From: Primula veris
Taxonomy: Eukaryota > Streptophyta > Magnoliopsida > Ericales > Primulaceae
Direction: 5' to 3'
NCBI GenBank assembly: GCA_963682055.1
Contig: OY821745.1
Span: 17,729,342-17,793,341, forward strand
DNA length: 64,000 bases
Shown piece by piece: positions 13,714-27,200 of the stretch. Under the pieces are notes generated by a model. That model was not told the origin of the DNA and ran no database searches. It was given only the letters and a program-made list of their open reading frames with translations. Position 1 is the first letter of the stretch; each line of letters begins with the position of its first letter. The position numbers were made by a program, and so were the translations under genes.

Positions 13714-14876
13714 TTTTAGGGTTTAGGGTTTCACGTTTAGGGATTAGGTAATGTTCTTGCATATGTAGGGAATATTCCACATTTTTTTTGTTGGATTTAT
13801 GGCCTATAGTACACAGATTTTGACGACTTTTTTTGTTTTTCGATTTTTTATTTATATTTGTATGGTTTAGGGTTTAGGGTTTAGGTTTTAGGGTTTAGGG
13901 TTTCAGGTTTAGGGTTTAGGAAATTTTCCTGCATATGTAGGGAATATTCCTCATTTTTTTTCTTGGATTTATGGCCGTACACGGTTTTTACCGATTTTTT
14001 TGTTGTTCGACATTTTATTTATATTTGTATGTTTTAAGGTTTAGGGTTTAGGTTTTAGGGTTTATGTTTTACGTTTTAGGCTTTCAGGTTTAGGGTTTAC
14101 GTAATGTTCTTGCATATGAAGGGATTATCCCTCATTTTTTTTCTTAGATTTATGGCCTATAGTACACGGTTCTTACCGACTTTTTTATTTTTCGACATTT
14201 TACTTATATTTGTATGGTTTAGGGTTTAGGGTTTAGGTTTTAGGGTTTAGGCAATGTTTTTGAATATGTAGAGAATAGTCCTCATTTTTTTTCTTAGATT
14301 TATGGCCTATATTACACGGTTTTTACCGACTTTTTTGTTGTTCGACATTTTATTTATATTTGTAAGTTTTAAGGTTTAGTGTTTAGGTTTTATGGTTTAG
14401 GGTTTCAGGTATAGGGTTTAGGTAATGTTCTTGCATATGTAGGGAATATTCCTCATTTTTTTTCTTGGATTTATGGCCTATAGTACACGGTTTTTACCGA
14501 CTTTTTTGTTTTTCGACATTTTACTTATATTTATATGGTTTAGGGTTTACGGTTTAGGTTTTAGGGTTTAGGGTTTCAGGTTTAGGGTTTAGGTAATGTT
14601 CTTGCATAACTAGGGAATATTCCTCATTTTTTTTCTTGGATTTATGCCTATAGTACACGGTTTTTACAGACTTTTTTGTTTTTGGACATTTTATTTATTT
14701 TGTATGGTTTAGGGTTTACAGTTTAGGTTTAGGATTTAGGGTTTCAGGTTTAGGGTTTAGGTAATATTTTTTCATATGTAGGGAATATTCCTCATTTTTG
14801 TTCTTGGATTTATGGCCTATAGTATACGGTTTTACCGACTTTTTTGTTTTTTGACATTTTATTTGTATTTGTATGG

Positions 14877-14994
14877 TTTAGGGTTTAGGGTTTAGGGTTT
14901 AGGGTTTAGGGTTTAGGGTTTAGGGTTTAGGGTTTAGGGTTTATGGTTTAGGGTTTAGGGTTTAGGGTTTATGGTTTAGGGTTTAGGGTTTAGG
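14877..14994 (+). repeat. Expanded telomeric tract, 118 bp
   Basis: TTTAGGG repeats with two TTTATGG units. It is two heptamers longer than the copy at 13610-13713, from which it appears duplicated. Confidence 0.95.
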
Positions 14995-16132
14995 TTTTAG
15001 GGTTTAGGGTTTCACGTTTAGGGATTAGGTAATGTTCTTGCATATGTAGGGAATATTCCACATTTTTTTTGTTGGATTTATGGCCTATAGTACACAGATT
15101 TTGACGACTTTTTTTGTTTTTCAATTTTTTATTTATATTTGTATGGTTTAGGGTTTAGGGTTTAGGTTTTAGGGTTTAGGGTTTCAGGTTTAGGGTTTAG
15201 GAAATTTTCCTGCATATGTAGGGAATATTCCTCATTTTTTTTCTTGGATTTATGGCCGTACACGGTTTTTACCGATTTTTTTGTTGTTCGACATTTTATT
15301 TATATTTGTATGTTTTAAGGTTTAGGGTTTAGGTTTTAGGGTTTATGTTTTACGTTTTAGGCTTTCAGGTTTAGGGTTTACGTAATGTTCTTGCATATGA
15401 AGGGATTATCCCTCATTTTTTTTCTTAGATTTATGGCCTATAGTACACGGTTCTTACCGACTTTTTTATTTTTCGACATTTTACTTATATTTGTATGGTT
15501 TAGGGTTTAGGGTTTAGGTTTTAGGGTTTAGGCAATGTTTTTGAATATGTAGAGAATAGTCCTCATTTTTTTTCTTAGATTTATGGCCTATATTACACGG
15601 TTTTTACCGACTTTTTTGTTGTTCGACATTTTATTTATATTTGAAAGTTTTAAGGTTTAGTGTTTAGGTTTTATGGTTTAGGGTTTCAGGTATAGGGTTT
15701 AGGTAATGTTCTTGCATATGTAGGGAATATTCCTCATTTTTTTTCTTGGATTTATGGCCTATAGTACACGGTTTTTACCGACTTTAATGTTTTTCGACAT
15801 TTTATTTATATTTGTATGGTTTATGGTTTACGATTTAGGTTTTAGGGTTTAGGGTTTCAGGTTTAGGGTTTAGGTAATGTTTTTGCATATGTAGGGAATA
15901 TTCCTCATTTTTTTCTTGGATTTATGGCCTATAGTATACGGTTTTACCGACTTTTTTGTTTTTTGACATTTTATTTATATTGGTATTGTTTAGGGTTTAG
16001 GGTTTAGGGTTTAGGTTTTAGGTTTTAGGATTTAGGGTTTCAGGTTTAGGGTTTAGGTAATGTTCTTGCATATGTAAGGAATATTCCTCATTTTTTTTCT
16101 TGGATTTATGGCCTATAGTACACAGATTTTAC

Positions 16133-18769
16133 CGACTATTTTGTTTTTCGATATTTTATTTATATTTGTATGGTTTATGGTTTAGGGTTTAGGTTTTCGG
16201 GTTTAGGGTTTCAGGTTTAGGGTTTAGGAAATTTTCCTGCATATGTAGGGAATATTCCTCATTTTTTTTCTTGGATTTATGGCCTATAGTACACGGTTTT
16301 TACCGACTTTTTTGTTGTTCGACATTTTATTTATATTTGTATGTTTTAAGGATTAGGGTTTAGGTTTTAGGGTTTAGGTTTTAGGGTTTATGGTTTACGG
16401 TTTAGGCTTTCAGGTTTAGGGTTTACATAATGTTCTTGCATATGTAGGGATTATTCCTCATTTTTTTTTCTTAAATTTATGGCCTATAGTACACGGTTCT
16501 TACCGTCTTTTTTGTTTTTCGACATTTTACTTATATTTGTATGGTTTAGGGTTTAGGGTTTAGGGTTTAGGTTTTAGGTTTTACGGTTTAGGGTTTAGTT
16601 AATGTTCTTGTATATGTAGAGAATAGTCCTCATTTTTTTTTCTTAGATTTATGGCCTATTTTACACGGTTTTTACCGACTTTTTTGGTTTTCGACATTTT
16701 ATTTATTTTGTATGGTTTAGGGTTCACGGTTTAGGTTTTAGGGTTTAGGTAATGTTCTTGCATAACTAGGGAATATTCCTCATTTTTTTTCTTGGATTTA
16801 TGGCCTATATTATACGGTTTTAACCGACTTTTTTGTTTTTCGACATTTTATTTATATTTGGATGGTTTAGGGTTTAGGGTTTAGGTTTTTGGGTTTATGG
16901 TTTCAGGTTTAGGGTTTAGGTAATGTTCTTGCATATGTAGGGAATATTCCTCATTTTTTTTCTTGGATTTATGGCCTATAGTACAAAGTTCTTACCGACT
17001 TTTTTGTATTTCGACATTTTACTTATATTTGTATGGTTTAGGGTTTACGGTTTAGGGTTTAGGGTTTAGGTTTTAGGTTTTACGGTTTAGGGTTTAGGTA
17101 ATGTTCTTGTATATGTAGAGAATAGTCCTCATTTTTTTTTCTTAGATTTATGGCCTATATTACACGGTTTTTACCGACTTTTTTGTTGTTCGACATTTTA
17201 TTTATATTTGTAAGTTTTAAGGTTTAGTGTTTAGGTTTTATGGTTTAGGGTTTCAGGTATAGGGTTTAGGTAATGTTCTTGCATATGTAGGGAATATTCC
17301 TCATTTTTTTTCTTGGATTTATGGCCTATAGTACACGGTTTTTACCGACTTTTTTGTTTTTCGACATTTTACTTATATTTATATGGTTTAGGGTTTACGG
17401 TTTAGGTTTTAGGGTTTAGGGTTTCAGGTTTAGGGTTTAGGTAATGTTCTTGCATAACTAGGGAATATTCCTCATTTTTTTCTTGGATTTATGCCTATAG
17501 TACACGGTTTTTACAGACTTTTTTGTTTTTGGACATTTTATTTATTTTGTATGGTTTAGGGTTTACAGTTTAGGTTTAGGATTTAGGGTTTCAGGTTTAG
17601 GGTTTAGGTAATATTTTTTCATATGTAGGGAATATTCCTCATTTTTGTTCTTGGATTTATGGCCTATAGTATACGGTTTTACCGACTTTTTTGTTTTTTG
17701 ACATTTTATTTGTATTTGTATGGTTTAGGGTTTAGGGTTTAGGGTTTAGGGTTTAGGGTTTAGGGTTTATGGTTTAGGGTTTAGGGTTTAGGGTTTATGG
17801 TTTAGGGTTTAGGGTTTAGGTTTTAGGGTTTAGGGTTTCACGTTTAGGGATTAGGTAATGTTCATGTAGGGAATATTCCACATTTTTTTTGTTGGATTTA
17901 TGGCCTATAGTACACAGATTTTGCCGACTTTTTTTGTTTTTCGATTTTTTATTTATATTTGTATGGTTTAGGGTTTAGGGTTTAGGTTTTAGGGTTTAGG
18001 GTTTCAGGTTTAGGGTTTAGGAAATTTTCCTGCATATGTAGGGAATATTCCTCATTTTTTTTCTTGGATTTATGGCCGTACACGGTTTTTACCGATTTTT
18101 TTGTTGTTCGACATTTTATTTATATTTGTATGTTTTAAGGTTTAGGGTTTAGGTTTTAGGGTTTATGTTTTACGTTTTAGGCTTTCAGGTTTAGGGTTTA
18201 CGTAATGTTCTTGCATATGTAGGGATTATCCCTCATTTTTTTTCTTAGATTTATGGCCTATAGTACACGGTTCTTACCGACTTTTTTATTTTTCGACATT
18301 TTACTTATATTTGTATGGTTTAGGGTTTAGGGTTTAGGTTTTAGGGTTTAGGCAATGTTCTTGAATATGTAGAGAATAGTCCTCATTTTTTTTCTTAGAT
18401 TTATGGCCTATATTACACGGTTTTTACCGACTTTTTTGTTGTTCGACATTTTATTTATATTTGAAAGTTTTAAGGTTTAGTGTTTAGGTTTTATGGTTTA
18501 GGGTTTCAGGTATAGGGTTTAGGTAATGTTCTTGCATATGTAGGGAATATTCCTCATTTTTTTTCTTGGATTTATGGCCTATAGTACACGGTTTTTACCG
18601 ACTTTAATGTTTTTCGACATTTTATTTATATTTGTATGGTTTATGGTTTACGATTTAGGTTTTAGGGTTTAGGGTTTCAGGTTTAGGGTTTAGGTAATGT
18701 TCTTGCATATGTAAGGAATATTCCTCATTTTTTTTCTTGGATTTATGGCCTATAGTACACAGATTTTAC
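16133..18769 (+). repeat. 15-monomer higher-order repeat, copy d (2,637 bp)
   Basis: Bounded by the CCGACTATTTTG marker at 16133 and 18770, with 15 monomer cores in the standard order. The core near 17863 has lost a few bases (ATGTTCATGTAGGG in place of the full GTTCTTGCATATGTAGGG). Confidence 0.85.
17724..17820 (+). repeat. Expanded telomeric tract, 97 bp
   Basis: TTTAGGG repeats with two TTTATGG units, in the long-tract monomer class. Confidence 0.95.
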
Positions 18770-21406
18770 CGACTATTTTGTTTTTCGATATTTTATTTAT
18801 ATTTGTATGGTTTATGGTTTAGGGTTTAGGTTTTCGGGTTTAGGGTTTCAGGTTTAGGGTTTAGGAAATTTTCCTGCATATGTAGGGAATATTCCTCATT
18901 TTTTTTCTTGGATTTATGGCCTATAGTACACGGTTTTTACCGACTTTTTTGTTGTTCGACATTTTATTTATATTTGTATGTTTTAAGGATTAGGGTTTAG
19001 GTTTTAGGGTTTATGTTTTACGGTTTAGGCTTTCAGGTTTAGGGTTTACATAATGTTCTTGCATATGTAGGGATTATTCCTCATTTTTTTTTCTTAAATT
19101 TATGGCCTATAGTACACGGTTCTTACCGTCTTTTTTGTTTTTCGACATTTTACTTATATTTGTATGGTTTAGGGTTTAGGGTTTAGGGTTTAGGTTTTAG
19201 GTTTTACGGTTTAGGGTTTAGTTAATGTTCTTGTATATGTAGAGAATAGTCCTCATTTTTTTTTCTTAGATTTATGGCCTATTTTACACGGTTTTTACCG
19301 ACTTTTTTGGTTTTCGACATTTTATTTATTTTGTATGGTTTAGGGTTCACGGTTTAGGTTTTAGGGTTTAGGTAATGTTCTTGCATAACTAGGGAATATT
19401 CCTCATTTTTTTTCTTGGATTTATGGCCTATATTATACGGTTTTAACCGACTTTTTTGTTTTTCGACATTTTATTTATATTTGGATGGTTTAGGGTTTAG
19501 GGTTTAGGTTTTTGGGTTTATGGTTTCAGGTTTAGGGTTTAGGTAATGTTCTTGCATATGTAGGGAATATTCCTCATTTTTTTTCTTGGATTTATGGCCT
19601 ATAGTACAAAGTTCTTACCGACTTTTTTGTTTTTCGACATTTTACTTATATTTGTATGGTTTAGGGTTTACGGTTTAGGGTTTAGGGTTTAGGTTTTAGG
19701 TTTTACGGTTTAGGGTTTAGGTAATGTTCTTGTATATGTAGAGAATAGTCCTCATTTTTTTTTCTTAGATTTATGGCCTATATTACACGGTTTTTACCGA
19801 CTTTTTTGTTGTTCGACATTTTATTTATATTTGTAAGTTTTAAGGTTTAGTGTTTAGGTTTTATGGTTTAGGGTTTCAGGTATAGGGTTTAGGTAATGTT
19901 CTTGCATATGTAGGGAATATTCCTCATTTTTTTTCTTGGATTTATGGCCTATAGTACACGGTTTTTACCGACTTTTTTGTTTTTCGACATTTTACTTATA
20001 TTTATATGGTTTAGGGTTTACGGTTTAGGTTTTAGGGTTTAGGGTTTCAGGTTTAGGGTTTAGGTAATGTTCTTGCATAACTAGGGAATATTCCTCATTT
20101 TTTTTCTTGGATTTATGCCTATAGTACACGGTTTTTACAGACTTTTTTGTTTTTGGACATTTTATTTATTTTGTATGGTTTAGGGTTTACAGTTTAGGTT
20201 TAGGATTTAGGGTTTCAGGTTTAGGGTTTAGGTAATATTTTTTCATATGTAGGGAATATTCCTCATTTTTGTTCTTGGATTTATGGCCTATAGTATACGG
20301 TTTTACCGACTTTTTTGTTTTTTGACATTTTATTTGTATTTGTATGGTTTAGGGTTTAGGGTTTAGGGTTTAGGGTTTAGGGTTTATGGTTTAGGGTTTA
20401 GGGTTTAGGGTTTAGGGTTTAGGGTTTAGGGTTTAGGGTTTAGGGTTTAGGTTTTAGGGTTTAGGGTTTCACGTTTAGGGATTAGGTAATGTTCTTGCAT
20501 ATGTAGGGAATATTCCACATTTTTTTTGTTGGATTTATGGCCTATAGTACACAGATTTTGCCGACTTTTTTTGTTTTTCGATTTTTTATTTATATTTGTA
20601 TGGTTTAGGGTTTAGGGTTTAGGTTTTAGGGTTTAGGGTTTCAGGTTTAGGGTTTAGGAAATTTTCCTGCATATGTAGGGAATATTCCTCATTTTTTTTC
20701 TTGGATTTATGACCGTACACGGTTTTTACCGATTTTTTTGTTGTTCGACATTTTATTTATATTTGTATGTTTTAAGGTTTAGGGTTTAGGTTTTAGGGTT
20801 TATGTTTTACGTTTTAGGCTTTCAGGTTTAGGGTTTACGTAATGTTCTTGCATATGTAGGGATTATCCCTCATTTTTTTTCTTAGATTTATGGCCTATAG
20901 TACACGGTTCTTACCGACTTTTTTATTTTTCGACATTTTACTTATATTTGTATGGTTTAGGGTTTAGGGTTTAGGTTTTAGGGTTTAGGCAATGTTCTTG
21001 AATATGTAGAGAATAGTCCTCATTTTTTTTCTTAGATTTATGGCCTATATTACACGGTTTTTACCGACTTTTTTGTTGTTCGACATTTTATTTATATTTG
21101 AAAGTTTTAAGGTTTAGTGTTTAGGTTTTATGGTTTAGGGTTTCAGGTATAGGGTTTAGGTAATGTTCTTGCATATGTAGGGAATATTCCTCATTTTTTT
21201 TCTTGGATTTATGGCCTATAGTACACGGTTTTTACCGACTTTAATGTTTTTCGACATTTTATTTATATTTGTATGGTTTATGGTTTACGATTTAGGTTTT
21301 AGGGTTTAGGGTTTCAGGTTTAGGGTTTAGGTAATGTTCTTGCATATGTAAGGAATATTCCTCATTTTTTTTCTTGGATTTATGGCCTATAGTACACAGA
21401 TTTTAC
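18770..21406 (+). repeat. 15-monomer higher-order repeat, copy e (2,637 bp)
   Basis: Same order as the preceding unit. The marker-to-marker length is also 2,637 bp, although individual telomeric tracts differ, so compensating gains and losses must be present. Confidence 0.85.
20348..20451 (+). repeat. Expanded telomeric tract, 104 bp
   Basis: TTTAGGG repeats with one TTTATGG near the left end, as in 4841-4993. Confidence 0.95.
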
Positions 21407-24275
21407 CGACTATTTTGTTTTTCGATATTTTATTTATATTTGTATGGTTTATGGTTTAGGGTTTAGGTTTTCGGGTTTAGGGTTTCAGGTTTAGGGTTTA
21501 GGAAATTTTCCTGCATATGTAGGGAATATTCCTCATTTTTTTTCTTGGATTTATGGCCTATAGTACACGGTTTTTACCGACTTTTTTGTTGTTCGACATT
21601 TTATTTATATTTGTATGTTTTAAGGATTAGGGTTTAGGTTTTAGGGTTTAGGTTTTAGGGTTTATGTTTTACGGTTTAGGCTTTCAGGTTTAGGGTTTAC
21701 ATAATGTTCTTGCATATGTAGGGATTATTCCTCATTTTTTTTTCTTAAATTTATGGCCTATAGTACACGGTTCTTACCGTCTTTTTTGTTTTTCGACATT
21801 TTACTTATATTTGTATGGTTTAGGGTTTAGGGTTTAGGGTTTAGGTTTTAGGTTTTACGGTTTAGGGTTTAGTTAATGTTCTTGTATATGTAGAGAATAG
21901 TCCTCATTTTTTTTTCTTAAATTTATGGCCTATTTTACACGGTTTTTACCGACTTTTTTGGTTTTCGACATTTTATTTATTTTGTATGGTTTAGGGTTCA
22001 CGGTTTAGGTTTTAGGGTTTAGGTAATGTTCTTGCATAACTAGGGAATATTCCTCATTTTTTTTCTTGGATTTATGGCCTATATTATACGGTTTTAACCG
22101 ACTTTTTTGTTTTTCGACATTTTATTTATATTTGGATGGTTTAGGGTTTAGGGTTTAGGTTTTTGGGTTTATGGTTTCAGGTTTAGGGTTTAGGTAATGT
22201 TCTTGCATATGTAGGGAATATTCCTCATTTTTTTTCTTGGATTTATGGCCTATAGTACAAAGTTCTTACCGACTTTTTTGTTTTTCGACATTTTACTTAT
22301 ATTTGTATGGTTTAGGGTTTACGGTTTAGGGTTTAGGGTTTAGGTTTTAGGTTTTACGGTTTAGGGTTTAGGTAATGTTCTTGTATATGTAGAGAATAGT
22401 CCTCATTTTTTTTTCTTAGATTTATGGCCTATATTACACGGTTTTTACCGACTTTTTTGTTGTTCGACATTTTATTTATATTTGTAAGTTTTAAGGTTTA
22501 GTGTTTAGGTTTTATGGTTTAGGGTTTCAGGTATAGGGTTTAGGTAATGTTCTTGCATATGTAGGGAATATTCCTCATTTTTTTTCTTGGATTTATGGCC
22601 TATAGTACACGGTTTTTACCGACTTTTTTGTTTTTCGACATTTTACTTATATTTATATGGTTTAGGGTTTACGGTTTAGGTTTTAGGGTTTAGGGTTTCA
22701 GGTTTAGGGTTTAGGTAATGTTCTTGCATAACTAGGGAATATTCCTCATTTTTTTTCTTGGATTTATGCCTATAGTACACGGTTTTTACAGACTTTTTTG
22801 TTTTTGGACATTTTATTTATTTTGTATGGTTTAGGGTTTACAGTTTAGGTTTAGGATTTAGGGTTTAGGGTTTAGGGTTTAGGTAATATTTTTTCATATG
22901 TAGGGAATATTCCTCATTTTTGTTCTTGGATTTATGGCCTATAGTATACGGTTTTACCGACTTTTTTGTTTTTTGACATTTTATTTGTATTTGTATGGTT
23001 TAGGGTTTAGGGTTTAGGGTTTAGGGTTTAGGGTTTAGGGTTTAGGGTTTAGGGTTTAGGGTTTAGGGTTTAGGGTTTAGGGTTTAGGGTTTATGGTTTA
23101 GGGTTTAGGGTTTATGGTTTAGGGTTTAGGGTTTAGGTTTTAGGGTTTAGGGTTTCACGTTTAGGGATTAGGTAATGTTCTTGCATATGTAGGGAATATT
23201 CCACATTTTTTTTGTTGGATTTATGGCCTATAGTACACAGATTTTGCCGACTTTTTTTGTTTTTCGATTTTTTATTTATATTTGTATGGTTTAGGGTTTA
23301 GGGTTTAGGTTTTAGGGTTTAGGGTTTCAGGTTTAGGGTTTAGGAAATTTTCCTGCATATGTAGGGAATATTCCTCATTTTTTTTCTTGGATTTATGGCC
23401 GTACACGGTTTTTACCGATTTTTTTGTTGTTCGACATTTTATTTATATTTGTATGTTTTAAGGTTTAGGGTTTAGGTTTTAGGGTTTATGTTTTACGTTT
23501 TAGGCTTTCAGGTTTAGGGTTTACGTAATGTTCTTGCATATGTAGGGATTATCCCTCATTTTTTTTCTTAGATTTATGGCCTATAGTACACGGTTCTTAC
23601 CGACTTTTTTATTTTTCGACATTTTACTTATATTTGTATGGTTTAGGGTTTAGGGTTTAGGTTTTAGGGTTTAGGCAATGTTCTTGAATATGTAGAGAAT
23701 GGTCCTCATTTTTTTTCTTAGATTTATGGCCTATATTACACGGTTTTTACCGACTTTTTTGTTGTTCGACATTTTATTTATATTTGAAAGTTTTAAGGTT
23801 TAGTGTTTAGGTTTTATGGTTTAGGGTTTCAGGTATAGGGTTTAGGTAATGTTCTTGCATATGTAGGGAATATTCCTCATTTTTTTTCTTGGATTTATGG
23901 CCTATAGTACACGGTTTTTACCGACTTTAATGTTTTTCGACATTTTATTTATATTTGTATGGTTTATGGTTTACGATTTAGGTTTTAGGGTTTAGGGTTT
24001 CAGGTTTAGGGTTTAGGTAATGTTTTTGCATATGTAGGGAATATTCCTCATTTTTTTCTTGGATTTATGGCCTATAGTATACGGTTTTACCGACTTTTTT
24101 GTTTTTTGACATTTTATTTATATTGGTATTGTTTAGGGTTTAGGGTTTAGGGTTTAGGTTTTAGGTTTTAGGATTTAGGGTTTCAGGTTTAGGGTTTAGG
24201 TAATGTTCTTGCATATGTAAGGAATATTCCTCATTTTTTTTCTTGGATTTATGGCCTATAGTACACAGATTTTAC
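21407..24275 (+). repeat. 16-monomer higher-order repeat, copy f (2,869 bp)
   Basis: Standard order plus the extra TATATTGGTATTG monomer near 24020. It carries an expanded telomeric tract (22999-23137) and the private variant AGAATGGTCC near 23696. That variant reappears in the 7.8-kb duplicate near 31513. Confidence 0.8.
22999..23137 (+). repeat. Expanded telomeric tract, 139 bp
   Basis: TTTAGGG repeats with two TTTATGG units near the right end. The 7.8-kb duplicate of this tract (30808-30953) has exactly one more heptamer. Confidence 0.95.
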
Positions 24276-27200
24276 CGACTATTTTGTTTTTCGATATTTT
24301 ATTTATATTTGTATGGTTTATGGTTTAGGGTTTAGGTTTTCGGGTTTAGGGTTTCAGGTTTAGGGTTTAGGAAATTTTCCTGCATATGTAGGGAATATTC
24401 CTCATTTTTTTTCTTGGATTTATGGCCTATAGTACACGGTTTTTACCGACTTTTTTGTTGTTCGACATTTTATTTATATTTGAATGTTTTAAGGATTAGG
24501 GTTTAGGTTTTAGGGTTTAGGTTTTAGGGTTTATGTTTTACGGTTTAGGCTTTCAGGTTTAGGGTTTACATAATGTTCTTGCATATGTAGAGATTATTCC
24601 TCATTTTTTTTTCTTAAATTTATGGCCTATAGTACACGGTTCTTACCGTCTTTTTTGTTTTTCGACATTTTACTTATATTTGTATGGTTTAGGGTTTAGG
24701 GTTTAGGGTTTAGGTTTTAGGTTTTACGGTTTAGGGTTTAGTTAATGTTCTTGTATATGTAGAGAATAGTCCTCATTTTTTTTTCTTAGATTTATGGCCT
24801 ATTTTACACGGTTTTTACCGACTTTTTTGTTGTTCGACATTTTATTTATATTTGTAAGTTTTAAGGTTTAGTGTTTACGTTTTAGGGTTTAGGGTTTGAG
24901 GTATAGGGTTTAGGTAATGTTCTTGCATATGTAGGGAATATTCCTCATTTTTTTTCTTGGATTTACGGCCTATAGTACACGGTTTTTACCGACTTTTTTG
25001 TTTTTCGACATTTTATTTATATTTGTATTGTTTAGGGTTTACGGTTTAGGTTTTAGGTTTTAGGATTTAGGGTTTCAGGTTTAGGGTTTAGGTAATGTTC
25101 TTGTATATGTTGGGAATAGTCCTCATTTTTTTTCTTGGATTTATGTCCTATAGTACACGGTTTTTACTGACATTTTTGTTTTTCGACATTTTATTTATTT
25201 TTCGACATTTTATTTATATTTGTATGGTTTAGGGTTTACTGTTTAGGTTTTAGGGTTTAAAGTTTAGGTAATGTTATTGCATAACTAGGGAATATTCCTC
25301 ATTTTTTTCCTTGGATTTATGCCTATAGTGCACGGTTTTTACAGACTTTTTTGTTTTTCGACATTTTATTTATTTTGTATCGTTTAGGGTTTACGTTTTA
25401 GGTTTTAGGGTTTAGGGTTACAGGTTTAGGGTCAAGGTAATGTTTTTGCATATGTAGGGAATATTTTTCATTTTTTTTCTTGGATTTATGGCCTATAGTA
25501 TACGGTTTTACCGGCTTTTTTGTTTTTTGACATTTTATTTATATCCGTATTGTTTAGGGTTTAGGGTTTAGGTTTTAGGTTTTACGTTTTAGGATTTAGG
25601 GTTTCAGGTTTAGGGTTTAGGTAATGTTCTTGCATATATAGGGAATATTGCTCATTTTTTTTCTTGGATTAATGGCCTACAGTACACAGATTTAACCGAC
25701 TTTTTTGTTTTTCGACATTTTATTTATATTTGTATGGTTTAGGGTTTAGGGTTTAGGGTTTAGGGTTTCAGGTTTAAGGTTTAGGTAATGTTCTTGCATA
25801 TGTAGGGAATATTCCACATTTTTTTTGTAGGATTTATGGCCTATAGTACACAGATTTTACCGACTTTTTTGTTTTTCGACATTTTATTTATATTTGTATG
25901 GTTTAGGTTTTAGGGTTTAGGGTTTCAGGTTTAGGGTTTAGGTAATGTTCTTGCATATGTAGGGGATATTCCTCATTTTTTTTTCTTGGATTTATGGCCT
26001 ATAGTACACAGATTTTACCGGCTTTTTTGTTTTTCGACATTTTATTTATATTTGTATGGTTTAGGTTTTAGGGTTTAGGGTTTCAGGTTTAGGGTTAAGG
26101 TAATGTTTTTGCATATGTAGGGAATATTCCTCCTTTTTTTTCTTAGATTTATGGCCTATAGTACACGGTTCTTACCGACTTTTTTGTTTTTTGACATTTT
26201 ACTTATATTTGTATGGTTTAGGGTTTAGGGTTTAGGGTTTAGGGTTTAGGGTTTAGGATTTAGGTTTTAGGTTTCACGGTTTAGGGTTTAGGTAATGTTC
26301 TTGTATATGTAGAGAATAGTCCTCATTTTTTTTTTCTTAAATTTATGGCCTATTTTACACGGTTTTTACCGACTTTTTTGTTGTTCGACATTTTATTTAT
26401 ATTTGTAAGTTTTAAGGTTTAGTGTTTAGGTTTTAGGGTTTAGGGTTTCAGGTATAGGGTTTAGGTAATGTTCTTGCATATGTTGGGAATATTCCTCATT
26501 TTTTTTCTTGGAATTATGGCCTATAGTACACAGATTTAACGGACTTTTTTGTTTTTCGACATTTTATTTATATTTGTATGGTTTAGGGTTTACGGTTTAG
26601 GTTTTAGGGTTTAGGGTTTAGGTAATGTTCTTGCATAACTAGGGAATATTCCTCATTTTTTTTCTTGGATTTATGCCTATAGTACATGGTTTTACAGACT
26701 TTTTTGTTTTTCGACATTTTATTTATTTTGTATGGTTTAGGGTTTACGGTTTAGGTTTTAGGGTTTAGGGTTTCAGGTTTAGGGTTAAGGTAATGTTTTT
26801 TTATATGTAGGGAATATTCCTCATTTTTTTTCTTGGATTTATGGCCTATAGTATACGGTTTTACCGACTTTTTTGTTTTTTGACATTTTATTTATATTTG
26901 TATTGTTTAGGGTTTAGGGTTTAGGGTTTAGGGTTTAGGGTTTAGGGTTTAGGGTTTAGGTTTTAGGATTTAGGGTTTAAGGTTTAGGTTTAAGGTAATG
27001 TTCTTGCATATGTAGAGAATATTCCTCATTTTTTTTCTTGGATTTGTGGCCTATAGTACACAAATTTAACCGACTTTTTTGTTTTTCGACATTTTATTTA
27101 TATTTGTATGGTTTAGAGTTTAGGGTTTAGGGTTTAGGTTTTAGGTTTTAGGTTTTAGGGTTTCAGGTTTAGGGTTTAGGTAATGTTCTTGCATATGTAG

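Larger units (their letters stand above)
13610..16132 (+). repeat. Partial higher-order repeats with about 1.27-kb internal duplication
   Basis: The GATTTTGACGACTT variant monomer occurs near 13817 and again near 15104. The flanking order (expanded telomeric tract, TTTCACG monomer, CCGTACACGG monomer, CTTTTTTATTTTTCG monomer) is repeated at a spacing of about 1.27-1.29 kb. This looks like a register shift by about half of the 15-monomer unit. It explains why the CCGACTATTTTG marker is 4,671 bp apart here (11462 to 16133). Confidence 0.7.
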
